DNA of 64,000 bases from Bacteroidales bacterium (GCA_017938925.1 JAGBAO010000009.1:80685-144684), one strand, 5' to 3'; numbered from the stretch's first letter, positions 37,297 through 52,224 are shown. Notes: a model not told the origin generated them from the sequence alone. Program-made: numbers and translations.

Positions 37297-38625
37297 ATGA
37301 AACAGGATCTACAGATTTTCAATCTGATCAAAAAGGAAGAGGACAGACAGACATCAGGAATCGAGCTTATTGCCTCGGAGAACTACGTGAGCGAGCAGGT
37401 GCTTGAGGCACTCGGCTCAATCTGCACAAACAAATATGCCGAAGGATATCCGGGAGCAAGATATTACGGAGGTTGCGAGGTGGTGGACCAGATCGAGCAG
37501 CTGGCCATCGACCGCCTTTGTGAACTCTTTGAAGCAGAATATGCAAACGTTCAGCCGCACTCAGGAGCTCAGGCTAACATGGCGGTGATGATGTCATGCC
37601 TGAAGCCGGGCGAGACTTTCATGGGACTTGACCTTGCGCATGGCGGTCACCTCACCCACGGTTCCCCTGTCAACATGTCGGGAATCCTCTACAATGCCGT
37701 AGCATACGGCCTGAAGGAGTCTACTGGCATGATCGACTATGACCAGATGGAGAAGACAGCCCTCGAGCACAAGCCGAAGCTCATCATCGGAGGCGCATCA
37801 GCTTACTCACGCGAATGGGACTATGCCCGCATGAGGGAGATCGCCGACAAGGTGGGAGCTATCCTCTGGATCGACATGGCCCACACAGCCGGTCTCATAG
37901 CGGCAGGCTTGCTCAGCAATCCTGTGAAATATGCACATATCGTGACTTCGACAACCCACAAGACCCTTCGCGGTCCGCGTGGAGGTATCATACTGATGGG
38001 CAAGGACTTCGACAACCCTTGGGGTCTCACAACTCCTAAGGGCGTCGTGAAGAAGATGTCCCAGATCCTGAACTCAAGCGTGTTCCCAGGCGTTCAGGGT
38101 GGTCCGCTCGAGCACTGCATCGCAGCCAAGGCGGTTTCATTCTACGAGGCCCTTCAGCCGGAGTACAAGGAGTATCAGAAGCAGGTGATCGCCAACGCCC
38201 AGGCAATGGCAGAGGCTTTCGTTTCAAGAGGATACAAGATCGTATCCGGCGGCACAGACAACCACCTCATGCTGATCGACCTCCGTACCAGATTCCCTGA
38301 ACTGACCGGAAAGGTTGCAGAGAAGGAACTCGTGAAGGCGGACATCACCGTGAACAAGAACATGGTTCCGTTCGACTCACGCTCGCCGTTCCAGACTTCG
38401 GGAATCCGAGTGGGAACTCCTGCAATCACATCCCGCGGCTTCGTGGAGAAGGACATGGAGGCTATCGTGAACCTTATCGACACCGTCCTCACAGCCGCAT
38501 CCCAGAACCTTGACCTCATCGCTGGCAAGACAGAGGAAGGACGCGAGGCATACGAGGAAGTTCTTGCATCTGTAAGAAAGCAGGTACGCATGAAGACCAA
38601 CGGAATGCCGCTCAACAGATACTAG
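37297..38625 (+). CDS. glyA: Serine hydroxymethyltransferase
   Basis: A 442-residue PLP enzyme that converts serine and tetrahydrofolate to glycine and methylene-tetrahydrofolate in the cytoplasm. The start at 37297 ([15 protein letters not shown]) was chosen over an in-frame ATG at 37273 because the latter overlaps the -7 box. Motifs include [38 protein letters not shown] and the PLP-lysine segment [14 protein letters not shown] (Lys222). It is slightly longer than E. coli GlyA. A strong hairpin follows at 38647-38699. Confidence 0.97.
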   Translation: MKQDLQIFNLIKKEEDRQTSGIELIASENYVSEQVLEALGSICTNKYAEGYPGARYYGGCEVVDQIEQLAIDRLCELFEAEYANVQPHSGAQANMAVMMSCLKPGETFMGLDLAHGGHLTHGSPVNMSGILYNAVAYGLKESTGMIDYDQMEKTALEHKPKLIIGGASAYSREWDYARMREIADKVGAILWIDMAHTAGLIAAGLLSNPVKYAHIVTSTTHKTLRGPRGGIILMGKDFDNPWGLTTPKGVVKKMSQILNSSVFPGVQGGPLEHCIAAKAVSFYEALQPEYKEYQKQVIANAQAMAEAFVSRGYKIVSGGTDNHLMLIDLRTRFPELTGKVAEKELVKADITVNKNMVPFDSRSPFQTSGIRVGTPAITSRGFVEKDMEAIVNLIDTVLTAASQNLDLIAGKTEEGREAYEEVLASVRKQVRMKTNGMPLNRY

Positions 38626-38646
38626 TCCGTAGATCAGCGACAAAAA

Positions 38647-38699
38647 CCATAAAAATGTTCCAGATACCCCAAAACAGGGTACCTGGAACATTTTTATGG
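38647..38699. terminator. Terminator palindrome, copy 3 (glyA/lacZ convergent)
   Basis: A stem of 22 pairs with one mismatch (38647-38669 with 38677-38699) and an A-rich loop. The A-run in the left arm and the T-run in the right arm suit termination in both directions between convergent genes. The core (ttccagatacccc, aaaacag, gggtacctggaa) follows the same layout as copies 1 and 2, with paired base changes. Confidence 0.85.
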
Positions 38700-38732
38700 G
38701 GATACCGTCCCCGGTCCAGGATCTCTGAGAGT

Positions 38733-44503
<5,771 letters not shown>

Positions 44504-44507
44504 TTCA

Positions 44508-45305
44508 CTACCAATTCTTATCCTTTTGCCTTGCCTTCAGAGCAGCTGCCTTCTCCTTGTTCACCTTGTCCTGAGTCTCCTTCTCCTTCGCCTGGATGGC
44601 CTGGAGCATCTGCTGAGCCGCCTGAGGACTTATCTTCGGCTGCTCTCCCTGGGACTGCTGAGGCTTCTGCTGATCCTGCTGCTGATCATTGTTCTGATCC
44701 TGATTGTCCTGCCGGTCGTTTTTCTGATCCTGCCGGTCATCATCATTCTTGTTCTGATCGTCGTTCTTGTCCTGATTCTGCTGATCGTCCTTGTTATCCT
44801 GCTGGTCCTGGTTCTGATCGTTCTGATCGTTCTGCTGGTCCTGGTTGTTCTGCTGCTGATTCTGCTGCTCCTGCAGCTTCTTCCTTGCATAGATATAGTT
44901 CTCCTTGGCCTGCAGGTCCCCGGGATTCCTCAACAGCGACTGCTCAAGAGCATCCACAGCCGTCTGCCAGTCCTGCTGGGCGATGGCCACATCACCGAGA
45001 TTATAGTAATAGTCTGCAGCAGCCTCCGTAGCAGGAGCTGTCTCCTTCACCCTGTCCAGCATCTTTCTGGCCTGCTCCATATCACCCTGTCGGTACAATG
45101 TGTTCGCAAGATTATAGTTTGCGGCAACCGAGGTGGAATCCTTAACCAGGGCCTTGCGATAGTCTATGTCGGCCTCGCGGTAATTCTCCTTCTTGAAATC
45201 CCTGTTGCCCCTTCTGACATCACGCACATCATCCCCGTCGTTCTGACTCCATACGGGGAAGGATATTACGCAAAGCAGAAAAGCTGTTATTATATATTTA
45301 TTCAT
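44508..45305 (-). CDS. BatC-like TPR protein with Gln/Asn/Asp-rich tail
   Basis: A 265-residue exported protein (signal peptide ending PVWSQ). TPR repeats span about 30-140 (AADIDYRKAL-like units; AANYNLANTLYRQGDMEQA; YYYNLGDVAIAQQDWQTAV). Residues about 147-235 are almost only Gln, Asn, Asp and Lys, encoded by repetitive DNA that leaves a long Leu/Ile-rich false frame on the other strand. A short charged helix closes the chain. The TPR part is BatC-like and probably a periplasmic scaffold for the BatA/BatB von Willebrand proteins. The disordered tail is an unusual feature of this copy. Confidence 0.85.
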   Translation of the reverse strand: MNKYIITAFLLCVISFPVWSQNDGDDVRDVRRGNRDFKKENYREADIDYRKALVKDSTSVAANYNLANTLYRQGDMEQARKMLDRVKETAPATEAAADYYYNLGDVAIAQQDWQTAVDALEQSLLRNPGDLQAKENYIYARKKLQEQQNQQQNNQDQQNDQNDQNQDQQDNKDDQQNQDKNDDQNKNDDDRQDQKNDRQDNQDQNNDQQQDQQKPQQSQGEQPKISPQAAQQMLQAIQAKEKETQDKVNKEKAAALKARQKDKNW

Positions 45306-45317
45306 ATTCCATTATAT

Positions 45318-45348
45318 AAAGATCCTTCGCCAAAGCTCGGGATGACAG
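45318..45348. repeat. REP-like element between batB and batC
   Basis: gatccttcgccaaagctcgg followed by gatgac resembles the elements at 35420-35446 and 49349-49374. It lies in the only sizeable gap of the bat operon. Confidence 0.6.
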
Positions 45349-45350
45349 TG

Positions 45351-46355
45351 TTATCTGTTGAATAAATGTCTTTTCGAGCGTCTGTCCCCCACAAGCATCT
45401 CGATCACGAAGAAGAACAGGGCGATGGCCAGGAAATACATGAACTGCTCGTCATATTCCTCAAAGACGATGGAACTGTACTTCTCGTCTTCCATTCTCCT
45501 GATGTCCTCGATTATCGGATTGAGACCGAACTCGCTGTTGCCGGCACGTACATACACTCCGTTTCCTGCCTGAGCCACCTCCTGCAGCACGCTCTCATCC
45601 AGACGGGAGACCACTATATTGCCTTCCTTGTCCTTGAGAAGTTCCCCGTCCATCGGAATCGGCTTTCCTTCCGGCGAGCCCACACCTATCGTAAACACCC
45701 TCACACCCATCTCTGCCGCCTGCTTTGCCGCTGCGACAGGGTCATCCTCATGATTCTCTCCGTCGGTTATCACTATGATGGCACGGCTCTTTTCGCTCTG
45801 GGAGCTGAAACTTCTCATCGCCGTGTTGATTGCCTCGCCTATCGCTGTTCCCTGCACTGGAACCGACTCCGTAGATATGGAATTCATGAACATCTTGGCA
45901 GAGACGTAATCCGTCGTTATCGGCAGCTGCACGAACGAATTTCCTGCAAAGACGATGAGTCCTATGCGGTCGTCGCGGAGTTTGTCCACAAGTCTGGATA
46001 TGGCAAGTTTGGCACGTTCCAGACGGTTAGGGGAATAATCCTCTGCAAGCATTGAATTGGAGACGTCCAGAGCTATCATGATCTCCGCACCCTTGGTCTC
46101 ATGCTCCTTGAGCTTCGCTCCGATCTGCGGACGCGAAAGTCCTATCACAAAGAAGAAGAAACCGACTGAAAACAGCGTAAGCCGCACCCAGACCTTTGCC
46201 TTTGCATATGAAGGCATGAGCTCTCTGACAAGCTTCTCGTCGCCGAACTTTCTTATCCTCCTGCGCCTGAGCCTCAACACAAGGGCCTGAATGAGAAAGA
46301 AGAACGGGATCAGAAGCAGCAGAAATAAATATTGTGCCTGTGCAAAATTAATCAT
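45351..46355 (-). CDS. BatB-like von Willebrand factor A membrane protein
   Basis: A 334-residue inner-membrane protein with N-terminal hydrophobic helices (YLFLLLLIPFFFLIQALVL; FSVGFFFFVIGL), a VWA domain and a C-terminal helix (FMYFLAIALFFFVIEML). The MIDAS motif is intact (MIALDVSNSMLAEDY, with a downstream TAIGEA-type Thr and ITDGENHED). BatA and BatB form a metal-dependent adhesion-type complex in the aerotolerance operon of Bacteroides. It follows batA by 16 bases; the next gene is batC beyond a 45-base gap with a REP-like element. Confidence 0.92.
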   Translation of the reverse strand: MINFAQAQYLFLLLLIPFFFLIQALVLRLRRRRIRKFGDEKLVRELMPSYAKAKVWVRLTLFSVGFFFFVIGLSRPQIGAKLKEHETKGAEIMIALDVSNSMLAEDYSPNRLERAKLAISRLVDKLRDDRIGLIVFAGNSFVQLPITTDYVSAKMFMNSISTESVPVQGTAIGEAINTAMRSFSSQSEKSRAIIVITDGENHEDDPVAAAKQAAEMGVRVFTIGVGSPEGKPIPMDGELLKDKEGNIVVSRLDESVLQEVAQAGNGVYVRAGNSEFGLNPIIEDIRRMEDEKYSSIVFEEYDEQFMYFLAIALFFFVIEMLVGDRRSKRHLFNR

Positions 46356-46371
46356 ATCCTTTCCTCCTTCA

Positions 46372-47358
46372 TTATGGCAGACGCCTGATTACAAACCAGT
46401 TAAGCACAAGTTCCAGAAGAAGTGCCAGCAAGGCCAGCAAGGCGTATCTTCCGAAAAGCTCCTTATATATAGGGAAGCTGTCAACAGTGGTACGCGCCTT
46501 CTCCATCTTGTTGATCTCGCTGTAGATCTCGGCGAGCTTGGTGTTGTCCGTCGCCCTGAAATAGCGGCCTCCCGTGGACTCCGCAATCTCGGAGAGCAGC
46601 TTCTCATCAATCTCCACCTTGACCTGCTGGATCTCGACACCCCAAGGGGTCATCACAGGGTAAGGCGCCATGCCTTCCTTGCCGACTCCGATGGTATATA
46701 CCCTGACGCCATAGGTCTTCGCGATCTCCGCAGCCATCTGAGGGGAAATCTCTCCCCTGTTGTTCACTCCGTCGGTAAGAAGGATGATCACGCGGCTCTT
46801 GGCATCCGAATCCTTCATCCTGGCAACAGCAGTGGCCAGACCGTTTCCGATGGCGGTTCCATCCTCGATCAGGTCTGTCTGTACCTCCTTCATCAGGTTG
46901 ATCAGGGTGGCACGGTCCGTAGTCAGAGGACACTGGGTGAAACTTTCGCCGGCAAAAACCACTATACCCATGCGGTCGGAAGGCCTCTGGGATATGAATT
47001 CGATGGCTATATCCTTCGAGGCATTCAGACGGTCCGGAGTGAGGTCGCGGGCAAGCATCGACGTGGAAACGTCCATCGCGAGGACGATGTCTATACCTTC
47101 CGTGTCAATCTTCTCCATCTTTTCCGATGAACGGGGACGGGCTATCGCCACCACAATCATGCAAAGAGCAAAGATCCTCAGGACAAACGGCATATGACGC
47201 AGCACTGCCATGAACGACGTGCCGCGAAGCTTCCATGGAACCGCTGTAGATACCCTCAGATGAGGATGCCTGCCGGCGAGTTCCAGCCATATATAATGCA
47301 GCACCAGCAGAGCCGGCACCACCAGAAGCCACAACAATTTCGGATATTCAAAATACAT
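46372..47358 (-). CDS. BatA-like von Willebrand factor A membrane protein
   Basis: A 328-residue protein starting at ATG 47358 (MYFEYPKLLWLLVVPALL); the upstream GTG was rejected. The ATG overlaps the stop of the preceding gene by one base (TGATG), a sign of translational coupling. Domains: an N-terminal membrane anchor, a short linker, a second hydrophobic helix, a VWA domain with MIDAS residues (VLAMDVSTSMLARDL, DGTAIGNGL, LLTDGVNNRG) and a C-terminal hydrophobic helix. It is the partner of the next gene, BatB. Confidence 0.92.
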   Translation of the reverse strand: MYFEYPKLLWLLVVPALLVLHYIWLELAGRHPHLRVSTAVPWKLRGTSFMAVLRHMPFVLRIFALCMIVVAIARPRSSEKMEKIDTEGIDIVLAMDVSTSMLARDLTPDRLNASKDIAIEFISQRPSDRMGIVVFAGESFTQCPLTTDRATLINLMKEVQTDLIEDGTAIGNGLATAVARMKDSDAKSRVIILLTDGVNNRGEISPQMAAEIAKTYGVRVYTIGVGKEGMAPYPVMTPWGVEIQQVKVEIDEKLLSEIAESTGGRYFRATDNTKLAEIYSEINKMEKARTTVDSFPIYKELFGRYALLALLALLLELVLNWFVIRRLP

Positions 47359-48425
47359 CACTCACCTCCTTCTTTAATGTCCTCCTGCGCATCAGCCCCG
47401 GCATCAGCCGATGAGCCGTCCTCAACATCCGCCTGATAGGTCGAAGTGACAAATCTCACTGCAACCGGAAGAGAAGAGGCATTATCCTCATCGGAAGCCA
47501 CGAACTTGGCAAACTTCACGAAGTCGGCCCTCTCGAACAGATCCTTCAGCTCAATGAGAAGATCAGCCGGAGCATCCGTCTCCTTCATGTCTGCGAATAT
47601 CTCAGCAGTTGTCATCTCCATCGCCCCGATCCCGTATCTTGCTGATATATATTCTCTTAACGCATCAGTTATTCCCGAATAGAATGCCTTCTGCCTTTCC
47701 GGAACCCACATGGCGTTTCCGCGATATTTGTCCAGCTTCCTCAAGGCCACGATATGTGGCGGATCCTTGTGCATGTACTGCGGGTCATGGCTGCGACGGT
47801 ATCTTATAATCAGCCAGACGGCAAGGGCTATAAGACCAGCGAGTGCAAGTCCGCCGGCCACCCAAGGAGCCACCTCCTTGAAAGTCAACGGGTAGCGGAT
47901 CTGTCCCTTTATGTCATGCGGCTTGAATGTCGCGGTGTCCACAGGCATTGTCTTTATCTCAAGTTTCTGAGGGTCAAAGACAAGTGTGTCCACTACACCG
48001 TCCTTGCTCAGTCTTTGCAGAGCCAGAGGCGGGAGATAGTATATACCTTCGTCAAAGGATGTTATGGTTATTCCGCCCTTAAGGTCAAGTAACTTCGGCC
48101 TGCCCTTTCCCTGCTTCTTCACCTTGACGGTATCCATGGTCCACTGCTCCACGATCCTGATATTGGTCATCAGAGTGTCCTTGAACTGCGGGAACCCGAA
48201 CCTTGTACCCTCCTCAACCTGAGGGAGTTCCACACCATAGAACACCTGGTCGGCAATGAGCACGGAATCCCTTTCCTGCAGAGGCTGGAGATATGAACCA
48301 GTCATCTGCACTACCTTGCCCTGCATCGCCGGAGCGTCCTGAGACAGGGGTGCAACGGGCTCCTGTGCCAGAGATACTGCCGGCAGCACAAAAAGCAACG
48401 ATATGTATATGAATGCCTTACGCAT
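47358..48425 (-). CDS. BatD-like or DUF4381-type membrane protein of the bat operon
   Basis: A 355-residue protein with a signal peptide (ending SLAQEP), a beta-rich extracytoplasmic region (about 30-180), one membrane segment (186-208, VAPWVAGGLALAGLIALAV) and a helical cytoplasmic part containing EYISARYGIGAMEMTTAEI. In Bacteroidota bat operons a protein of this size and layout usually sits between the DUF58 gene and batA. Its biochemical role is not known; a regulatory or assembly role for the VWA proteins is inferred. The tail is acidic (ADAGADAQEDIKEGGE). It overlaps batA by one base and follows the DUF58 gene by 3 bases. Confidence 0.75.
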   Translation of the reverse strand: MRKAFIYISLLFVLPAVSLAQEPVAPLSQDAPAMQGKVVQMTGSYLQPLQERDSVLIADQVFYGVELPQVEEGTRFGFPQFKDTLMTNIRIVEQWTMDTVKVKKQGKGRPKLLDLKGGITITSFDEGIYYLPPLALQRLSKDGVVDTLVFDPQKLEIKTMPVDTATFKPHDIKGQIRYPLTFKEVAPWVAGGLALAGLIALAVWLIIRYRRSHDPQYMHKDPPHIVALRKLDKYRGNAMWVPERQKAFYSGITDALREYISARYGIGAMEMTTAEIFADMKETDAPADLLIELKDLFERADFVKFAKFVASDEDNASSLPVAVRFVTSTYQADVEDGSSADAGADAQEDIKEGGE

Positions 48426-48428
48426 ATA

Positions 48429-49328
48429 TTACCTGTTCTTGAACAGGGTCATCAGCCCCTTGACATAATCGTCATCCACGGCTATGCTGACCTTGTCCAC
48501 ATTATATTTCATGAAAAGTCTTGAAGAGGTCTGCTCCATGTTGCGGAACCACTCCTCATAGGCACGCCTCATCTTCCTGTCCGAGGTGTTCACCCATGCA
48601 GCCTTGCCTGTCTCAGAGTCCTTTATATGCACCAGACCAACGTCAGGAATGCTCCTTTCGCGAGGGTCATAGACCTCTAACACCGAAAGGTCATGCCTGT
48701 TCACGGCCACCTTCAGAGCTTCCTCATAGCGCGGGCTTCCGTCCTCGTTGACATCGATCATGTCAGAAAGCAGGAAGGCCGTGCATTTCTTCTTGATGGC
48801 GTTGGTCAGATATCTCAGAGCCTCTGAAATGTCGGTTCCGTCAGTGGTCGGTTCGAACTCGATTATCTCCCTGATGATGTGCAGCAGATGGCTGCGACCC
48901 TTCTTCGGAGGAATGAACTTCTCTACCTTGTCGCTGAAGAACAGGGCGCCGACCTTGTCGTTGTTGATGATGGCGGAGAAGGACAGGACTGCCGCAATCT
49001 CGGCCAGGACATCCTTCCTGCTGTTTCCTGCCGTACCGAAAAGGCGGGAACGGCTCACATCCACCAGCAGAACGACGGTGAGTTCCCTCTCCTCCTCGAA
49101 GACCTTTACATACGGCGAGCGCAGACGGGCTGTCACATTCCAGTCCATGTTGCGCACGTCGTCACCGTACTGATACTCACGCACTTCGCTGAAGGCCATA
49201 CCACGTCCCTTGAAGGCCGAATGGTACTCACCGGCGAAGATCTGGTGCGAGAGAGCACGGGTCTTGATCTCTATCTTCCTGACCTTTTTCAGAAGGTCGT
49301 TTGCTGATAAATTCGTATTCATAATCAT
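48429..49328 (-). CDS. DUF58-domain protein (MoxR-associated, VWA-like)
   Basis: A 299-residue cytoplasmic protein. The DUF58 hallmark is FKGRGMAFSEVREYQYGDD followed by VRNMDWNVTAR, and residues 80-250 form a VWA-like fold (VVLLVDVSRSRLFG). Such proteins are encoded beside MoxR ATPases and are thought to connect them to VWA client proteins. An alternative start is Met3 at 49322. It follows moxR after an 79-base gap holding REP-like palindromes. Confidence 0.9.
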   Translation of the reverse strand: MIMNTNLSANDLLKKVRKIEIKTRALSHQIFAGEYHSAFKGRGMAFSEVREYQYGDDVRNMDWNVTARLRSPYVKVFEEERELTVVLLVDVSRSRLFGTAGNSRKDVLAEIAAVLSFSAIINNDKVGALFFSDKVEKFIPPKKGRSHLLHIIREIIEFEPTTDGTDISEALRYLTNAIKKKCTAFLLSDMIDVNEDGSPRYEEALKVAVNRHDLSVLEVYDPRERSIPDVGLVHIKDSETGKAAWVNTSDRKMRRAYEEWFRNMEQTSSRLFMKYNVDKVSIAVDDDYVKGLMTLFKNR

Positions 49329-49348
49329 TATAAAGGTCCGTTCGGCAA

Positions 49349-49402
49349 AGATCCCCGATCAGGTCGGGGATGATAAACGTCATTGCCGGCCTGACCGGCA
49401 AT
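49349..49402. repeat. Two REP-like palindromes between moxR and the DUF58 gene
   Basis: Two perfect 8-bp stems with 5-base loops lie in tandem: atccccga-tcagg-tcggggat (49351-49371) and attgccgg-cctga-ccggcaat (49382-49402). The first shares its core with 35093-35117. They might modulate transcript stability between moxR and its downstream genes. Confidence 0.7.
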
Positions 49403-49407
49403 CTTTC

Positions 49408-50400
49408 CTATGGAACTTCTACCGCATTGATGATCTCAGAGATGATCTGGTCGGTGGTCATGTTCTCCGCCTCCGCCTCGTAGGTCAGGCCGATACGGTG
49501 ACGCAGCACCTCATAGCACACCGCACGGACATCCTCAGGGATGACATATCCCCTTCTCTTGATGAACGCATACGCCTTTGAAGCCATTGCAAGCGAGATG
49601 CTGGCACGAGGCGAAGCGCCATATGAGATGAAGTTTGCGATCTTGCCGAGATTATAATCCTCGGGCTTTCTTGTCGCATACACGATGTCCACGATGTATC
49701 TTTCGATCTTCTCGTCCATATACACATCCCTCACGACCTCGCGTGCCCTTACGATATCCTCCGGCTTGAGCACCGGCGATGCCTTAGGAAACTCTCCAGT
49801 GTTGTTCATGCGGATGATCTGGCGTTCCTCCTCCCTCTTTGGATAGGTCACTACGACCTTGAGCATGAAACGGTCGAGCTGCGCCTCAGGAAGCGGATAT
49901 GTACCCTCCTGCTCGATAGGATTCTGAGTCGCCATCACAAGGAAAGGCTCAGGAAGCTTGAAGGTCTCGTCTCCGATGGTCACCTGACGCTCCTGCATGG
50001 CCTCGAGAAGAGCCGACTGCACCTTTGCAGGGGAACGGTTGATCTCATCGGCAAGCACGAAATTCGCGAAAATCGGACCTTTCTTGATCTGGAACTGCTC
50101 CGTCTTCTGAGAATAGATCAGAGTTCCGAGCACGTCGGCAGGAAGAAGGTCCGGAGTGAACTGGATACGGCTGAACTTTGAGTCTACAGCCTGAGACAAC
50201 GTGTTGATCGCCAGAGTCTTGGCAAGACCAGGCACACCTTCAAGAAGGATGTGTCCGTTTGCAAGAAGTCCGATCAGAAGGTTCTCTACAAGTTGTTTCT
50301 GACCTACGATCACCTTGTTCATCTCCATCGTCAGGATGTCCACAAACGAGCTTTCCCTCTGGATACGTTCGTTCAATTCTTTGATGTTTATGCTATCCAT
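49408..50400 (-). CDS. MoxR-family AAA+ ATPase
   Basis: A 330-residue ATPase. Walker A is GVPGLAKT (55-62), Walker B is FVLADEINRSP (about 114-124), sensor 1 is MATQNPIEQEGTYPLPEAQLD (in the AAA core), and an arginine region GASPRASISLA precedes the C-terminal helical domain. MoxR proteins are chaperone-like and activate VWA-domain partners. It is the first gene of the bat operon, with its own -7 box at 50437-50444, and diverges from truA. Confidence 0.95.
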   Translation of the reverse strand: MDSINIKELNERIQRESSFVDILTMEMNKVIVGQKQLVENLLIGLLANGHILLEGVPGLAKTLAINTLSQAVDSKFSRIQFTPDLLPADVLGTLIYSQKTEQFQIKKGPIFANFVLADEINRSPAKVQSALLEAMQERQVTIGDETFKLPEPFLVMATQNPIEQEGTYPLPEAQLDRFMLKVVVTYPKREEERQIIRMNNTGEFPKASPVLKPEDIVRAREVVRDVYMDEKIERYIVDIVYATRKPEDYNLGKIANFISYGASPRASISLAMASKAYAFIKRRGYVIPEDVRAVCYEVLRHRIGLTYEAEAENMTTDQIISEIINAVEVP

Positions 50401-50414
50401 AAATATGTTTTTAA

Positions 50415-50422
50415 TATTTTTG
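50415..50422 (+). promoter_or_regulatory. -7 promoter box of truA
   Basis: TATTTTTG (TAnnTTTG) lies 38 bases before the ATG at 50461. Confidence 0.5.
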
Positions 50423-50436
50423 CATTTTCAAACCTG

Positions 50437-50444
50437 CAAATTTA
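50437..50444 (-). promoter_or_regulatory. -7 promoter box of the bat operon
   Basis: The minus strand reads TAAATTTG (TAnnTTTG), 36 bases upstream of the moxR ATG at 50400. It is interleaved with the divergent truA promoter. Confidence 0.5.
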
Positions 50445-50460
50445 CTCAATATTTCGTTAT

Positions 50461-51249
50461 ATGCGACATTCGGTCAGACTTTCATACGACGGCAGCGCAT
50501 TCTGCGGCTGGCAGATCCAGAACAACGCCCGGACAGTTCAGGGGGAACTTGAAAAAGCCCTTTCCACGCTGCTGGGAAGCCCTGTTTCAGTGGTGGGAGC
50601 CGGACGCACGGACACCGAAGTCAATGCCATAAACTATATCGCACACTTCGATGTTCCTGACCACGTCAGCATAAATCCGGAGCAGCTTTGCTACAAATTA
50701 AATGCCATGCTGCCGCGAGAAATCGCAGTTCACGAAGTATGTGCGGTTTCCGATGAATTCCATGCCCGGTTTGACGCCCGGTCGCGCGAATACCACTACT
50801 TCGTGCATTTCTGCAAGGATCCTTTCTGCGAAAAGTTCTCATACCGAATGCGTTATCCGCTGGACATCAAGGCCATGAACGAGGCCGCCAGACTTCTTTT
50901 GGGAGAGCACGACTTCAGCTGTTTCGAGAAGGTCGGGGGAAACAACACGACCTCGGTCTGCACAGTGACCGAAGCCTCATGGAGCGTCTATAAGCCCACT
51001 CATGTCCAGATGATGGGATTCCCATACTCAGAAGGCGACTATATTGTGTTCAGAATCAGAGCAAACCGCTTCCTGCGCAACATGGTCCGAGCCATAGTCG
51101 GCTCCCTGATCGAAGTCGGCCGCGGAAAGAAGGCCCCGTCCTGGATCGCAGACCTCATAGCATCCGGCAACCGCTCGGACGCCGGGCAATCCGTTCCCGG
51201 CAAGGCGCTGTTCTTCTCGGGAGCGGAATATTCCGAATCACACAAATAG
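50461..51249 (+). CDS. truA: tRNA pseudouridine(38-40) synthase
   Basis: A 262-residue enzyme from ATG at 50461 (MRHSVRLSYDGSAFCGWQ). A 70-codon upstream extension was rejected: it runs antisense through moxR and lacks family features. The catalytic Asp is in GAGRTDTEVNA; other motifs are LNAMLPREIAV, DARSREYHYFV and RANRFLRNMVRAIVG. TruA modifies positions 38-40 of the tRNA anticodon arm. It is divergent from the bat operon and followed by a hairpin at 51273-51302. Confidence 0.95.
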   Translation: MRHSVRLSYDGSAFCGWQIQNNARTVQGELEKALSTLLGSPVSVVGAGRTDTEVNAINYIAHFDVPDHVSINPEQLCYKLNAMLPREIAVHEVCAVSDEFHARFDARSREYHYFVHFCKDPFCEKFSYRMRYPLDIKAMNEAARLLLGEHDFSCFEKVGGNNTTSVCTVTEASWSVYKPTHVQMMGFPYSEGDYIVFRIRANRFLRNMVRAIVGSLIEVGRGKKAPSWIADLIASGNRSDAGQSVPGKALFFSGAEYSESHK

Positions 51250-51272
51250 CTATCCATCAGCACTTTACACCA

Positions 51273-51302
51273 TTGTCCTGCCATCCTTGGACGGCAGGAC
51301 AA
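51273..51302 (+). terminator. Hairpin downstream of truA
   Basis: A 10-bp stem (ttgtcctgcc with ggcaggacaa) and a 10-base loop, 24 bases after the truA stop. A T-run is lacking, so termination is less certain. Confidence 0.5.
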
Positions 51303-51369
51303 ATTGCTAATCAGCTGACAGACAATCCAGTACGCATCGCAGAGCACTGCTGACTGCTACATTTTCAGT

Positions 51370-51409
51370 CAGATTGACCTGGCTCTGCTCAGATTGACCT
51401 GGCTCTGCA
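51370..51409. repeat. Tandem 20-bp direct repeat upstream of exbB
   Basis: cagattgacctggctctgc occurs twice in tandem (51370-51388 and 51390-51408), with one differing base after each copy. It ends about 35 bases before the -7 box at 51445-51452, a position suitable for a regulator-binding site. The rest of the 267-base interval holds only the truA hairpin and that promoter. Confidence 0.8.
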
Positions 51410-51444
51410 CTGAGAATTAAATTTAATTTTCCGGAAAAAATATC

Positions 51445-51452
51445 TATCTTTG
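51445..51452 (+). promoter_or_regulatory. -7 promoter box of the exbB-exbD-tonB genes
   Basis: TATCTTTG (TAnnTTTG) lies 64 bases upstream of the exbB ATG at 51517, leaving an untranslated leader of about 60 bases. No -33 TTTG was found. Confidence 0.6.
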
Positions 51453-51516
51453 CACGATTCTGCGCGTATGCGTGGGGGCGCGTGACAAACCGTGAAATAA
51501 ACAAAACAGTATAACT

Positions 51517-52212
51517 ATGATTTTCAGCTTATTACAGGCAGTTGACACAACGACTCTCATGGAGGCGGCTCCGCTCCAGCAGGAGATGAAGCTCTCGCTC
51601 ATCGACCTTGCTGCCAAGGGAGGCTGGCTCATGATCGTGCTTCTGCTTCTTTCCATCATCGCGATCTACATCTTCGGCAACAAGTGGTGGCTCATCTACA
51701 AGGCCGGCCAGATCGACAAGAACTTCATGAACGACATCCGTGACATGATCCACGACGGCAAGATCAAGTCTGCCATCGACCTCTGCCAGAGGTACGACTC
51801 CCCTGTCGCACGCCTTGTGGAGAAGGGAATCGAGAGGATCGGACGTCCGCTCCAGGACATCCAGACAGCGGTGGAGAACATGGGAAATGTGGAGGTTGCA
51901 AGACTCGAGAAGGGTCTTCCTATGCTTGCGACCATCGCAGGTGGAGCTCCTATGATCGGATTCCTCGGAACAGTGACAGGTATGATCCAGGCATTCTTCA
52001 AGATGTCGACAGCAGGAAACAACATCGACATCACCCTCCTCTCCGGAGGTATCTATGAGGCCATGGTGACGACTGTGGGAGGTCTCTTCGTGGGTATCAT
52101 CGCATATTTCGGATACAACTTCCTGACCTCACAGATCTCCAACCTCGTATTCAAGATGGAGAGCACGACTATCGAGTTCATCGACATGCTCCACGAGCCG
52201 TCAGGCAAATAA
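51517..52212 (+). CDS. exbB: ExbB/TolQ-family proton channel protein
   Basis: A 231-residue inner-membrane protein with three hydrophobic helices (about 36-55 GGWLMIVLLLLSIIAIYIF, about 137-155 and 175-200). The family region GLPMLATIAGGAPMIGFLGT and GGIYEAMVTTVGGLFVGI contain the conserved channel Thr residues. ExbB with ExbD converts the proton gradient into movement of TonB or TolA. The gene pair with exbD (12-base gap) and tonB supports energy supply to TonB-dependent receptors such as the SusC protein in this window. Confidence 0.93.
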   Translation: MIFSLLQAVDTTTLMEAAPLQQEMKLSLIDLAAKGGWLMIVLLLLSIIAIYIFGNKWWLIYKAGQIDKNFMNDIRDMIHDGKIKSAIDLCQRYDSPVARLVEKGIERIGRPLQDIQTAVENMGNVEVARLEKGLPMLATIAGGAPMIGFLGTVTGMIQAFFKMSTAGNNIDITLLSGGIYEAMVTTVGGLFVGIIAYFGYNFLTSQISNLVFKMESTTIEFIDMLHEPSGK

Positions 52213-52224
52213 AGCGAAAGTGAA

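Noticed and set aside
50251-50460. A 70-codon N-terminal extension of truA
   Set aside because: It is antisense to moxR, overlaps the promoter region and lacks TruA features; the ATG at 50461 gives the normal length.
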